NCBI GenBank assembly: GCA_014529385.2
Contig: CM043963.1
Coordinates: 98,783,912 to 98,847,911, forward strand
Direction: 5' to 3'
DNA length: 64,000 bases
Source: Adiantum capillus-veneris
Taxonomy: Eukaryota > Streptophyta > Polypodiopsida > Polypodiales > Pteridaceae
Shown here: positions 42,510 to 54,707 of the stretch, one piece after another
How the letters are laid out: each line of letters starts with the position of its first letter
Position numbering within the stretch: the first letter of the stretch is position 1
Made by a program: the position numbers and the translations under genes
Notes under the pieces: generated by a model
Database searches by the model: none
Told to the model about the DNA's origin: nothing
What the model saw: only the letters and a program-made list of their open reading frames with translations

Positions 42510-42560
<51 letters not shown>

Positions 42561-42641
42561 AATGAAATGTTATATTAACGTCTTCAAAAGTCCATAATGA
42601 CCTATGAGACCCGAAAGTTACAAAGTGGTGGATCTGATACA

Positions 42642-42671
<30 letters not shown>
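42510..42671 (-). mobile_element. 92-bp family I LINE 3' end between two GA tracts
   Basis: (GA)n 42510-42557, then a minus-strand terminus (42558-42648) ending at GATACAAAGTCAGAG, then (GA)n to 42671. It has the same internal boundary as the unit at 41082-41168. Confidence 0.8.
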
Positions 42672-42672
<1 letters not shown>

Positions 42673-42806
42673 CTTTCTATTCATTTTCTATGTTCATAGC
42701 TTTCTAGACAGAGTATCAGATTGTGTTGGGATGTAACTTTTGGTCTCGTGGGTCATTTTCGCCTTTTGAAGGCGTTTTAATATAGCATTTCATTTTCATT
42801 CATCTC
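42672..42806 (+). mobile_element. LINE family I 3' end, plus strand
   Basis: AGCTTTCTATTCATTTTC..., GGTCTCGTGGGTCATTTTCGCC and CTTTTGAAGGCGTTTTAATATAGC match the terminus at 25540-25664. It has only a short TC tail (CATCTCTCTCG). Confidence 0.75.
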
Positions 42807-42809
42807 TCT

Positions 42810-43830
42810 CGCAATAAAGGTGGGGCTTTGACCGTTTGCATTACATAAAACTTGAGCATCGATCTATATACAAGAAATTTGGGAAAAACCTTGAAAGATG
42901 TACAATGAGATCATGGGGAAAAATCCCATAACAAACCACACGATACATCTAGGGATAAGGATACTCTAATCAAGTGGTGAAATGTAGCTATCTGGATAGT
43001 AATCAAGCCTACACAAATATGCCCAAAGCTCTGTCCACCTAGGGTGATATACGGAAAACCACATAGTCCATAAAGTGATGCTACAGAAAATTGCATCCCT
43101 ATGATAGAAGTCCGACTAATGTACACAATCTGGAACCATCTGTATAGTGCCCAATCTATATCACAATGATGTAAGCATGAAAACCAGATTTGTCGGAGAG
43201 CCTGAAAGACCCGAGAAATTGCTAAAGCCGTGCAACAGCCCTCCACATCACAAACCCATCATCAATGTCCACTCTAATCACCAAATAGCAAACCGGCCTC
43301 CACACGGGCTAAGCACACAGACAAACCCAGAAACAGTGGCTCAAGGACTCATGCTGTAACGTACATCACATGCAAGTCAGATCATGACCAGTAGTCTCAG
43401 CCCAAGTGCCTGCAGGCATTTCTGCATGCGCCACATGAAATAGCATATCGAGCGGCTGATCCTAATACTGCAAATGCGTGAACAAACTGTTGTTGAAAGG
43501 CCGAAGAGATGCACTGATCTCGCCATACCTCTAACTGGCCTGGACAGTGAGGAGGGTGTTGTGTCCTCAAGATGATCCTCCTCCCGATAGACAATGTATT
43601 CAAGAAAAAAAAGGGCCCCATCTGTCTGTAAAGAAGGCCACTGCCACTCACCAGGATCCCAGTCCAGAGCAACCAGGCCTGCCAATTCCACAACCTCCAA
43701 AATGGTGCCTCCTCTGTTGTAAAAACAGGTTCAACACAAGAGCGCCTCTCCAAGGAGCCCACCACTCGAGAAAACGCCCACCAGCCCTTATGAGAGGGTA
43801 AGAAAGCCTGTCCCCCAATTTGCATGCCAG
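42810..43830 (-). pseudogene. LINE family II ORF2 C-terminal region (zf-RVT) and 3' UTR
   Basis: The minus-strand frames around 43377-43825 hold LDWDPGEWQWPSL and FFLEYIVYREEDHL. These correspond to MQWDPGEWFW and SFFQYIVRLG in the family II fragment at 54080-54200, followed by decayed zf-RVT sequence. The 3' UTR (42812-43080) matches 10238-10560 and 47920-48180 and ends GGGCTTTGACCGTTTGCATTACATAAAA in plus view. RT itself is not seen. It is inactive. Confidence 0.65.
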
Positions 43831-43860
43831 TCAGCAGGAATATGCCGTAACCCCTCTGGA

Positions 43861-46128
43861 GATCCCATAGGTAGCACCAATGACCTCTCTACCAACCAAG
43901 GAAGATTGTATGTATAGTAGCCATTTGATCATGCACTTTACCCTGCCAGGAAGCACTGAGCTGACGGTATACCTATGCAACTTCTATGCATGCACCTACA
44001 CGATTGTTGCAACAGTGTACCGGTATCCCTATGCAACTTCTATGCATGTACCTGCAGGATTATTGCAACATTGTAAACTCTTGAAATTTGTCAAGGAAGA
44101 CTTCGTCATTTGATTGAGTTTGTGTGATGAACAGCATTACATTTCTAATTGTGATAATGCAACAAGTAGATCTGCATGACTATAAAAGAATGTGATTTAG
44201 AACAGGTCCTGGCCACCAATAAGCACAAGAATCATAAAAAGTAATGTGAGGATATCGATAGTAAACACCTACGTGGCCACTTAGGTAACGTGAGGATATC
44301 GATAGTAAACACCTATGTGGCCACTTAAGTAAAATGAAGTTTAGTATGGACATTACATGTGAGCGAGGACACTGGAAAGGCTAAATAAGACGACGACGGG
44401 CTACTTGATTTGATTTTAGTGAGGTGAGATACCAATAATGATCATTAAAAAATGAAGTTTGGTATAGATGGCATGGATCAACCACTATGACTGTAAGATA
44501 CAACCTTGCTTTTTGAGTGTATTGGTTTTACCCATCTCAGCCGGCAGACTTGGGCCAAGTGTGGGCATCTAAATAGAGAGAGCTCCTCACTTGTCTCTCG
44601 GTAGCACAGTCAACAGATCCAGCGCTTCTATTGCCCTCCAAATCTCAGCAACCTATTTGATGGTATGCCCTGAGCTGCCCTGATGCGTGTCCATTCATAC
44701 AGTGGGCTTCTGCAAAAAGACCCTGTTTTGTAAGTTGGAGGAGTTGACCTCAATAAGATTGTATCTTCATGGGCAGTCACTTGTCTATCTCTGTATCAAA
44801 TTGGATCTACAACATGTTCCGATCAACACATGAGAATCGTGTGCGAGGGGCATTCAAGCTCACACGAAGATGCCAAAGTCTATCTGTAGCAAGCCCATGT
44901 CTGGTAAACAACCTCACAACTATACTAAACCATGTATGCCACTGCCAGATTTGTTCATCTGCAGCAGAGAGCTTCCCACAATCAGCACACACTCACTGTG
45001 GTTTTAACTGAACTGCAGAAGTATTGGGGTTAGCCCGTTTCAATATAGTCAGCACATCTTTTGCTTCTAGTGCATTTTAGCATCATTTATAAATCTATCA
45101 ACCCTTCCTCCTCGATTACCACACCCAGGAGACCCTTGTTCCCTCTTTTTGTTGGCTTTATCAGAGCTAATGCATTGTGAGGCGGAAAAGAGCACGGCGG
45201 ATAAAAAACGGTAGATCCTTCAATGGTTTACTGTGGCTAACAAGGTTAATTCACATGATAGACAGCTTACAATGCAACATGAACATAGCAGGTGGTCAGA
45301 TTTCATGGACACCTCATGTAAGTTAGATGTCTGACCTTTCCAGACGTCAAGCTAAAATCCCAAGCAACCAATGATCCAGCACAATCCACTGTCACAGTAA
45401 CCTATAATGGGGCAACAACAAACACCATAGTTCAGATGCACATCCTTAGTCAATGCTATGTGAATTGGAATTTTGGACAAAATACTCCACGACAGAACAG
45501 GCCTCTGATTTATCAATTACAACTGCTACAACTTGGTGTGCTAAAAGATTGGTTTCTCATCAATATTTTGTACCAAACAATGAAATGCGAGGTCAGACGA
45601 CACGTTATGCCTCCGTGTTTTTAGACAAGTACGTCTAAATGGCAGTAATACTTCCATATGATACAAGTAAAAGACTAGACTGCAAGCTACAGCGCCTTCA
45701 AGGCTTTACTATGTTGCAAGTCAGACCAGACAGAAGATAATGCAGAATTTGAATGGCTTAATCCCTCGTAAAGCCCAAACACCAATAAATTTCTGAGTTT
45801 CAAAAATCAATATGCTGACAGTTTTTTTGTTGATGCTGAAAAGGCCTACATGGTAAGTGTGTCTGAGTGGGAGCTCCAAGATGCAGAGTTCAACTCAGCC
45901 TCAATCCTCATGGCACCTAAATGCCTGAAAATATAGCTTTGTTTGTTGAAGTACAACAACTTTAGGCGAGAAAAGGGTTCTTTGTTTTTTCTAGAAATTC
46001 TTTAGCTACTTCTCTGATTCTCACATGAAGATGAAGCAAAACAAGAGAGCACATTCAAACCAAAAAATTTCTAAATATGGCTTTACAAGGAATCTCTGAC
46101 AATTTTAACAAACGGAAAACAGGCTTAC
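43861..46128. other. Unassigned region with short tandem duplications
   Basis: No gene is supported. It holds a 56-bp tandem duplication (43971-44082, CTATGCAACTTCTATGCATG) and a 44-bp one (44241-44328, GTGAGGATATCGATAGTAAAC). 44540-45010 contains minus-strand frames that look like decayed LINE family II, without a firm motif. It lies downstream of the last exon found at 46129, so it may hold intron, further exons I cannot see, or intergenic DNA. Confidence 0.4.
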
Positions 46129-46183
46129 TTCGTGAGTCTTCCCAGTCGCAATAACAGTCTCTTTGTAGTCTTCAACTAGCTCA
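46129..46183 (-). CDS. Host gene exon a (55 nt)
   Basis: On the minus strand, TTGTCCTGCAG precedes and GTAAGCC follows the exon, a good acceptor and donor. It reads ELVEDYKETVIATGKTHE with no stop. It begins with one base completing a codon left open by exon b, so the splice phases agree. The product is not recognised; the segment looks helical and charged. Further downstream exons probably exist but were not found. Confidence 0.72.
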
Positions 46184-46567
46184 CTGCAGGACAAATAAGA
46201 GGACGGATCATTTTAATGAGGAAAACCTTACCAGGATAATTGCAACTCAACGGTTTCTTGGCAGCAACCCTATTATAAGAACATTGAACAATTTATCATG
46301 CTTGTTTCCAAGGCCATTTTTGTTCACTATTCCTGGCAATTTTGGATATGGTTATATTGTTGGTCATTTTGGGTGTATATACTTGATTGCAAAGGTAGAC
46401 ATATGGCATTACCAGATTGATAATAAGCATACACATCACAGCTAAATTGTATGAAGAAGTGTCAGAACAGTCATAATTCCTTTCATGATTATTCTATGTA
46501 TGTTCTCTATAATGTAGTAAAACATCGCTGTAAATTGAACTACTTATGAATTCGAACCAATATGGCC

Positions 46568-46820
46568 ATTCGCGGATAACAAACTTAGGTATTATAGTAG
46601 TGTGTGGTGATGATATCAGCCTGGGCATTCTTACAATGTAAGTGAAATCATAGGTAATATGATGTAATATGTAAAGTATATACATCATTCGCGGATTACA
46701 AACTTAGGTATTATAGTAGTGTGTGGTGATGATATAAAGCCTAGGCCCTAAATGCCCTGGGCACTCTTACAATTTTACTGAAATCATAGGTAATATGATG
46801 TAATCTCTATGCTCTTGAGA
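46568..46820. repeat. 119-bp tandem duplication in an intron
   Basis: ATTCGCGGATAACAAACTTAGG starts at 46568 and, with small changes, at 46687. Both units end near GAAATCATAGGTAATATGATG. It lies between exons a and b. Confidence 0.85.
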
Positions 46821-47269
46821 CGATCAATGTTTATACAAAGTCTCACTCTTTCTTCACAGATCACTCTCCCATGTCGTTATTTGCTTATATGTATGTTCAA
46901 GCACGCATTGCAACATGTTTTTTCTCTCCTACAGTTCCATGATCCTTGAAGTACACGCTAATGTTTCATAGAAATACATTTACATGTAATATCGTGGATT
47001 CATTGATGTATATAAGTCCAGTGCAGTGGTTTGATTTGTGAACCTATATGTTGTTTAATCCATGTGGATGTGCTTGAGGACGAATATCATTCCAAAGCAC
47101 ATCAAGTTTCTTCAATTACAAAGTGCTATGCAGGAAGTACTGTTAACAAATCTCCATTGTGTAACGATTGTCACCAGAGCCCATGCAGCTCAGCTAGTAC
47201 AAAATAACATTGATTTTTTACTACAAAAAACACTATAACACAGGTTCACGAACAACATTAAGCACTCAC

Positions 47270-47332
47270 ATTCCTTCGGCGGTTCCAGCTTCTTCTGCTG
47301 ATATGAGAAAAGGAGAATTCTCAAAGACATCC
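47270..47332 (-). CDS. Host gene exon b (63 nt)
   Basis: Flanked on the minus strand by GTAATTCAG (acceptor) and GTGAGTGCT (donor). Coding reads DVFENSPFLISAEEAGTAEG plus two bases, in phase with both neighbours (exon c ends with two bases, exon a begins with one). Three small exons with matching phases and good splice sites make chance unlikely. The product is not recognised. Confidence 0.75.
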
Positions 47333-47491
47333 CTGAATTACAACGAGTTCAGTATGAGGAGAACAACATGAAATCGCAAAAGCCTGTGATCCTCCCACAG
47401 ATAAATAGAAAACTACAAGCACTAGTATGTACAGCTTTTTCTCTAAAGAAATGAACAAATGACTGCCTATGCAGCAAGAAAAATGACTTAC

Positions 47492-47575
47492 CCTAAAAAG
47501 GTTAAGAAGTGTCTAGATTCAGTAACATAAGACTTCACAGCTCTCTCAATCAGCCCAAGAAGTTCATCTGTGCAC
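47492..47575 (-). CDS. Host gene exon c (84 nt)
   Basis: Acceptor ATTTTCAG, donor GTAAGTC. It encodes CTDELLGLIERAVKSYV followed by TESRHFLTFLG. The start phase also fits exon d at 59539-59663 (two bases open there, one here), so the intron between may be about 12 kb. The segment looks amphipathic and helical. The protein family is not recognised. Confidence 0.75.
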
Positions 47576-47914
47576 CTGAAAATAAATGGCCCATCTGTCT
47601 CAAGTTGTCAAAGATGAAATTTTAACAATTTTGACAAACATAACACAAGAAAATTATACAAAAAAACAGCTCTATTTCATTTTTCAAAAACACGACCTTT
47701 TGACAACAATATTTGCAGATAGGCTCAATATGCTCTCAACGGGGTCCCAACATACTTTCTCAAGGGTCCAAGTCAACAAATCGGTTGGCCACTGCATCTA
47801 TCTAGCCAGACACTGATAATTTCCCTCCAGAAAGGTGGTCGATGCCAACCTGATTCAGAGCAAGAATCCTCCTAGCCACCCTCTGACCCTCTGTATACAT
47901 TCCTTCTTTCTTCT

Positions 47915-48840
47915 TATCGGAGCTTGTGACCCTTTGCATTACATAAAATCAACCAAAGGTTTATATACAAGAAATATGGGTAAAACCATGAAAGATACAC
48001 AATGAAATCATGGGGGAAAATACCCACACAACCACAAGATACATCAAAAGATAAGACACTCTATCATGGAGTGGTGAAGAAGCTCTATCTGGCTGTAGGA
48101 AGCCTACAAAAGCTCTTTCCACCTCTGGCTGTGTAGCGAAACTATAAAGACCAGTGCTAGCTACCAAAATGATATAAAGTATCTATTGTACAAAACCTCC
48201 TATAGCAACTCATAGAATCCAAGGGACTGAAAAAACCCTCTGATGTGCCTCCAAAATCATTTACACACATTCCATCATCTCTGGATGTGGTACATCCAAA
48301 TAAGATCTAGATCTCCGGAACAACCAAACTGTAAGAGGGAAGGAGGAACCCACTTGTCCTCCATCAAAAAAGCGGAGGGAAAGTACCAAGATGAGCATTT
48401 ATCTCACTGAGCCAGCTTCCTTAAAGCATCATTAATCTTGCTCTCATACAAATCTACAAATTGTCTAATATCCATGTAATAGCTGGCCTCCATCATCATC
48501 TACTCCTCTAAGATATCATAGACAGTGTCCCTCATCCAAGAGATACCATGTAATGTCTGCAATCTAAATCTAATCATAGGTTCTCTCTCTGGACCAAGAA
48601 AAATATGCCGTCTGCTGGAAAAACATATCGACACATAGTGGTCCACCCCTCATAGATATCTCTAGAAATATCCATGGACCAGGCACAAAGAAATAAGCAG
48701 GCAAAGACTATCAAAGTCGGCGATCCAAGGGCGTAGAGATAAGAGAGAGAAAACGAGACAGCTGCTTGAAACAACCAACCAAGGCAATGAAGTAGATGAT
48801 TATACAGTGGGAGCAGAGTGCTTATCATATATTACCTTGG
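47915..48840 (-). pseudogene. LINE family II 3' fragment
   Basis: The 3' UTR (47920-48370) matches 42812-43080 and 10290-10560 (GACCCTTTGCATTACATAAAA, TATACAAGAAAT-TGGG, GTGCCTCCAAAATCATTT). Upstream on the minus strand, 48574-48828 is an open piece with a hydrophobic/aromatic pattern (LGSPTLIVFACLFLCAWSMD) in the position of the ORF2 C-terminus, but no catalytic motif. Confidence 0.55.
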
Positions 48841-49221
48841 GGGACCTTAAGTACCCCTCTTGGGAATTGCTCGACCCAATATCATGTCAAATAAGTAAAA
48901 TAAATAGCTCACAGACAAAATAAAATAATAAAGTTCACATTGGGCATTCACTTGAGATGCATAGATTTTAACACCCTTTCTGCAGCTCATAGTGGACATA
49001 AAGAGGATGGACACCCCAACAGAGGTGTCACATAAGGGATGACCAATCAATTTCTCATCATACTAATGACGTGGCAGGCTGTTGTATTGACACCCATAAA
49101 ACACGCCATGAATCACAAGTGCTGACATGGCAGAGCCCAGAATTTACGTAAATAGCTTTTCAACGCCAGCTTTGGTATCTATCTGATGCTTTTTGAGGCC
49201 TGGTACCAATAAACATGCGCA
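48841..49221. other. Unassigned stretch
   Basis: No coding or repeat signal that I can support. It may include the 5' internal part of the gag remnant that follows. Confidence 0.35.
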
Positions 49222-49660
49222 TTGAGAGAGGTCTCTGGCAATCTACACAGAGAATCCAAAATTTCTGAAGCAGCCGCTTTTCTCGAGGACAATGCTATGC
49301 GGTGGTGGAGATCTTTAGCCACAAAGCCTCACCCTCCAAGGACTTGGCAAGCTTTCAAGAATATTTTTGCCCAGAGTTCCCTCCACACCTTATTTGAAGT
49401 ACAACTTTTGGCAAAATGGGGTAGCTAGAAAATGATGGCCATTGAAACCATAGACAATTACAATCAGAATTTTTTGATATCTACCTCCCGATCTCTTTCT
49501 TCAAAATGTTAACCTTGGAGGACCAGTGTGAGTGCTACACTATTGGCCTAACATCACCTCTTTAAGAATATTGTCTATCCATGCAAGTCTCTACCATATA
49601 AGAGCATATGGCCTGTGTTGCGGTTGGTTATAAACTAATGAAGAGAAGATTGGAGTTTAC
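49222..49660 (+). pseudogene. Gypsy gag remnant
   Basis: The open piece 49222-49428 carries the gag core: SKISEAAAFLEDNAMRWWRS, RTWQAFKNIFAQ, FEVQLLAKW, parallel to the core in copy 1 and the minus-strand element, but a different family. After TAG 49426-49428 it continues with DNYNQNF and then decays. No protease or RT follows. Confidence 0.75.
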
Positions 49661-50045
49661 AACTAAAGACCAACCGGCACCTATAAAGGATCCTCGACCG
49701 CAACATTCAAATTCTCAGGATTCTCGTGACACTTCCGACTCCGCATCCACAACCTTGTCTGACTCCTCGCCAGCATTCAAATTCTCCGGATTCTCATGAC
49801 ACTTCCACTCCGCCTGTACGACCTTGTCTGACTGCTAGAATGCGTCCAGATGGGACACACTTCTTATATCCCTCCCCATGAAGGAGATAAACTCCCAAGC
49901 AACCTCTTGCCAAGAAAGTTAGAAGACTAGAATTTACAATTCAAGACCAACCAGCACCTACAAAGAATCCTCGACCGCAACGTTCAAATTCTCGAGACTC
50001 TCGCGACACTTCAACTCTGCCTGCACGACCTTGTCTGAATGCTTT
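49651..50045. repeat. Duplicated segments after the gag remnant
   Basis: AAAGACCAACCGGCACCTA and the following ATCCTCGACCGCAAC-TTCAAATTCTC block near 49664 recur near 49942 (offset about 278 bp). The inner phrase ATTCAAATTCTC..GGATTCTC also repeats at 49768. Diverged tandem duplication. Confidence 0.75.
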
Positions 50046-50219
50046 GAATGCTTCTAGACCACTCACAAACGGGAGCGCATGACAATATAGAATATACTCA
50101 GTTAAATAGAATTTATCGAGTAATACTCGAAGCCAAGTGATGTAGAGAGAAAGAGAAAGAGAAAGAGAGTGAGAAGATCGACACCGTACTAGTGATGGGC
50201 TGGTCCCCCCCCCGTAAAG

Positions 50220-53137
50220 CATCTTTATTACTGGGGAGTCTTTGTACAAGCACTTGAACTAAACATATTACCACATTTATTCTAGAATCAGACTCGATAG
50301 TACTTGGAAGCCTCAGCTTCCTATTCTTAGGCCTATTCCAAGGAACTTCCTTTCCTTATTCTAAATCCTCGAGAATCAAGGCTCTCGCTTGTGGATCTCA
50401 CCTTCCAAACTCGGGGCATAGCATCCTTGCACCTCTTTTCCGACTCAAGGTTCTCGCCTGTGGACCTCACTTCCAAACTCAGGGCACGGCATCCTTGCAC
50501 CTCTTTTCCGACTCTGTTCTCTTCCGTAGAATTCCTAGTAGCAACAACTCTGCTTTCCTGGACGTGAATTCCTTCCTTGGGAATCTCAAGTTCGTGATCC
50601 CAACTTGAGAGTCTACCACTCTCAGATCAGTGACTCCAGGTACGAAACCGTTGGGATGATCTTGCTCTAGTTCCTCAGAGCGCTTTTCTCCTGCAAAGGC
50701 TCATGCCTTCCTTGGCTCCTACTCCCTCGCAAAGAGGAAGTACTCTTGCAAGCAAACACTCAAAAATCATAAGAAGAAAAACATTCCCTTGAGGTCTCGA
50801 TACTCAGAACGCAATTCGGTTTCCAAAAAGCAACTTCCCATTTGAGAGATAAATTTATTGACCATAAATAATTATCTAATTAGTTGTGTGCACATCAGAA
50901 TAGAACTAGTAGTTCTAGGCCTCAGGTGTGTCTAAATGCGGGCTAGAACACCACAGGGAGACCTAGCAAAAAATACCCCGAAGCTTTAGTGATTGGGAAA
51001 TCAGGCCTTCAAAAGGGGAACATAGTAGCCTCAGATTTTAGGCTCAGAAAATTATGTGCGTTAGTGGAGCACAAGAATAAGATGGGGTCCTTAGAACAGT
51101 AATCCTAAGGCCTTCATTATTATTAATAAGGCCTTAGGATAAGCAAGTTAAATTAAGTTTAATTATTTGTGCCCGAGCAAGTGGTCGGACAAGTGTGAAC
51201 ACATAATGCAGGAACAATGCGAGTGCGGCATTGTGTCGGGAACCTTTAATGTTCTCATGGGTAGAATTAATGTTAGCATTTGAGAATTAGTTGCACATTG
51301 TTAAAACGACTTGGGAATTTTTAAAACTTAAAACTTGAAGGGTTTTAAAGTTTTAGAGTTAGTGTGCCAAGTGGCACAACTCATGCAAGCTCTCTCTCTC
51401 TCACCCTCCCTCATCTCTTAATGTCCCCCTTCTCCCCCTCCTGTCTATTTAAGAGCAACACCCCTTCCTCTTGGAGGGTTGGCAGTGCTCCTAGTACCTA
51501 CCCCCCCCTAATGTAAGCGTGCTCTACGCGGTGGAGCTCTCCATTAGAGCTTCAGAGCACCCTTGTGACATATGTGGTAGCTCTGAGCTCTCATTGTCTA
51601 GAACAAGGGCAATCATAGCCATAGCCACCTTCTTGAGAAGTTGTGTCGCGAAAAGTTGCAGCAAACGCTCTCTTCCTAGAGCACAGTGGCTGTAATTTCT
51701 TTGTTTTCAGCCCCTAATCATCTCAATCAGGGCAGTTTTCAGCAAAGCACTCAAAGAATTTCAGTCTTCTCTACTTATCTTACGCATACACAAAGTTTGC
51801 TGCAATTCCATCACGAAAAAGGAATTCATTTCGGCATTAGAACGTGCACTGGTAAGAATTTCCGGTTATGTGCAAAAAATTACAGCAAGCATATGTGTGT
51901 GCATTTTGTGTGTTTCCCTCTTGTGTTCATTGCGGAAATGATTAAGTATGAAGGGAACCGTTTAGCGGAAGATAGACTCTCCATAGGAACTTCTTTGCGA
52001 TGAAAACTCGTCAACATGGTCTTGACGAAATCTCATGCACTTGGGGCAGCCATGTGGGTCACCGATGGCGGCTGAAAATCTGCAACAGCTCCTCCTTGTC
52101 CATGACGCTGGCTTTTTCCTATGCCTGAGAGTGAGAGAGAGTTCGCTTTTATAGCTCCTTGCAGCCGACAAGAATAGGAATGGTCCTCCCAGCAAGAATA
52201 GGGCAGAGTGGGGCCGCACGCCTCGTCTTCTGCTAAAAAGAGGGAGGGAGAGGGCGTGCCCTGGGTTTTTGCTGCCTGTTTTTATCAGTAATAAGTGGGC
52301 AGCCGGCCACTTTTAAAAATGGTCTAAACCTGCTAAAACTCAATAAAAGCTTACAAGCTGAAAACAATGCTTACACACTCACAACCCAGGCGTCCATGGA
52401 TGCAATCTCATGCACAGACGCAATGCTAAAATAGACCTCTTTACAAAAAAGCAACCCGCTTTCCTGAAAAGCAACCCGCTTTCTCAGAAAGCTTCTATAT
52501 TTCCTAAAGTTTCCTCTGAACCCATCTTCATTCAAGTGCTTGCTCATCTCTTGTGCAAAATTCTAACACAATTCGGTATCTCCTCCTAGCTACGGAATAT
52601 TCCCTTTCCAATGCTCCCATCACCCACCATGTGACCCATCACGAATACCCATCACCTAGTCCTTTCTCACCAAACTTACGGTACAATCTCCTCAGAGATG
52701 TCCGTTCCCGAATGGTCGAATACTTTTTCTCGATGCTCCCTATCACCCATCCAATGTGATGCATCAGAAGTACCCATTCTTGATGGCCCTACAGATATCC
52801 CTTGAATGACGCACTAGAAATATATGTACTCGAATGTCTCAAGCGAGAAAAACCCTCTCAATTATAATTTTAATAACTCATTTAGAATTATTTTGCTTGG
52901 TGTCCCAAGCGAGAAAACCCTCACTTATAATTATACTTCTGTCGAATAGAGAAAATTTAGGAACATCCCTCTCACTTATAAACAATTGTCCTCGACTGTA
53001 GTGGTCCAACTGAACTACAAGGGGAGAAACCAGAGAGAACTTAAAAATTTGATTAAACAAAAATTCAATAATTCAATACTTGGTTCTAAGGTAGATGGGG
53101 TATTCAACTCCGTTAGGAAAAATTTCATGTCTTTCCT
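50220..53137. other. Unassigned region with a possible promoter or LTR
   Basis: No domain is recognised on either strand. It holds a 69-bp tandem duplication (50378-50514, CTTGCACCTCTTTTCCGACTC). 51440-51460 has CTATTTAAGAG, TATA-like, followed by a CT-rich leader and a 105-codon plus-strand frame (51686-52003) without known motifs. The sequence could be a decayed LTR; I cannot place its ends. Confidence 0.4.
50378..50514. repeat. 69-bp tandem duplication
   Basis: Two units starting AAGGCTCTCGCTTGTGG (50378) and AAGGTTCTCGCCTGTGG (50447), each ending CACCTCTTTTCCGACTC. Confidence 0.88.
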
Positions 53138-53758
53138 TGTCACAAAGTGATGACGTGGCCACCTGTTTACAGAAACCCTAAAAACCTGCAAACCCTAATT
53201 CTGGAAACACTAACCCTAAAACCTGCAAACCTTAAAACTGCAAAAACCCTAACCCTAACCCTAAAGGCAGTAGGGAGATCCCGGATTTTGCGGCGGTTTT
53301 CACGCTGGATTGTACGGCAACTGCGATGGGAAAAAGCTACGCAAGATTTTGGCTGCTTTTATTCTACGCCAAGGATGGGAGAGAGAAAATCCTTTGCTTT
53401 ATTTTTGTAAGCTCAAGAGAGCTTGTGAGAGAAAGAGCCTTTGCTTTATTTTTAGGCTTTTGATTTTGAGCTTTTGGGATTCTGCTTTTGGCATCCCTTG
53501 TAAATAATTATGTGGTTTGGGCTCACACTCTGCAGAGCATCTGGACGCAGAGTCTGAGAGTGAGACCCAACCACTCTTGTACTTTGAACTCAGATTAATA
53601 CAAAAAGAAATACAGAAAGGGACGCCAGTCTTTGGGGCCAATATCTCTAGGCACGGAACTCCGTCGGGCCAGTGAATTGTGAACTGTGAACTGTTTTGAT
53701 GTGGTTATTTGGTGCTGTCGCGGTAGATTCTTGACTTGCAATGTCCAAGTCTGTTACA
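53138..53758 (+). repeat. LTR family 2 with telomere-like repeats
   Basis: TGTCACAAAGTG to CTGTTACA, 621 bp. 53165-53262 contains repeated AAACCCTAA, CCTGCAAAC and CCCTAACCCTAACCCTAAA. It also has AATACAAAAAGAAATACAG, GGGACGCCAGTCTTTGGGGCC and GGAACTCCG, shared with the other family 2 LTRs. It is followed by a primer site, so it is a 5' LTR in plus orientation. Confidence 0.82.
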
Positions 53759-53759
53759 G

Positions 53760-53771
53760 TGGTATCAGAGC
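53760..53771 (+). other. Initiator-Met tRNA primer-binding site
   Basis: TGGTATCAGAGC, one base after the LTR end. This is the classic plant initiator-tRNA primer site and fixes LTR family 2 as a retrotransposon LTR. Confidence 0.88.
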
Positions 53772-53859
53772 ACGGCCGATTTCTCTTCTATGGAAAATCC
53801 GATCCCAATTTTTTTTTTCGCGGCACCTATGGCTTCACGCAAGGATTAGTCGACTCCCT

Positions 53860-54649
53860 CTGCATCCAGAGATGCGGGAAGGGATCACAACGAAGATCCC
53901 GGCAAGGAGTATGGCCCGGCTCGGCCTACTCAGTAGAGGCCCCACATGTGGCAGAGTGTTGTTTTCAGAGGATCCGAGTTGTGAGCATCTGTGGAAGGAC
54001 TTGTGTCATAGATCCTGACCCAGCAGCTCTTGAGACTGGCCACTAGAGGTTGTGGGCTTGGGAGAGTTGTCCCCCCGCACGTATGCAGTGGGATCCTGGA
54101 GAGTGGTTTTGGAGGGATCCCTTCTCCTCAGTAGACCACCCAGGTATTTCTTTCTTTCAGTACATTGTTCGTCTGGGACGTCACATACTGGCAGCGCGGA
54201 GAGAGGCTCGTCCTGCTGCAGGACCTCATTGGCAGGAGGAGGGTCTCACAGCTGAGTTCTTGTCAGCTTTTTGGGCGAGGTTGTGGGACTCCGGACAACC
54301 GCGGCGAGTCACTTTGTTCCAGTGGCTGGTTGCACATCGAGCTACCATAGTTGGGAGCTCGCTTGTACATAGTAGTCTTTCGGCAGCATGCGCAACTTGT
54401 GACCATCCTATGGAGTATCAGCGTCATTGTCTTTGGGACTGTCCTTTGGCGCAGCACGTTTGGCTTCGTGTCCTTCGGTTGATGCCAGCTCTTTCCTCAA
54501 CACGACAGTACACCTAGGGGACAGTTGCTTGGTCCACTCTTACGAGCCCGGCTCTTCAGTTTGAGCTGTCCTCCACCAGCAGGATGATAGTGATGCAAGG
54601 GGGTCGACCTACACTCCAGCCTGCTACGGAGCTTACTCCACAGGAGTGG

Positions 54650-54707
<58 letters not shown>

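Noticed and set aside
44807-44992. Minus-strand frame beginning CADCGKLSAADEQIW as a zinc protein
   Set aside because: Only one Cys pair and no partner His/Cys in reach; probably a decayed LINE piece.
51686-52003. 105-codon plus-strand frame after a TATA-like box
   Set aside because: No recognisable motif and no splice evidence; kept only as part of the unassigned region.
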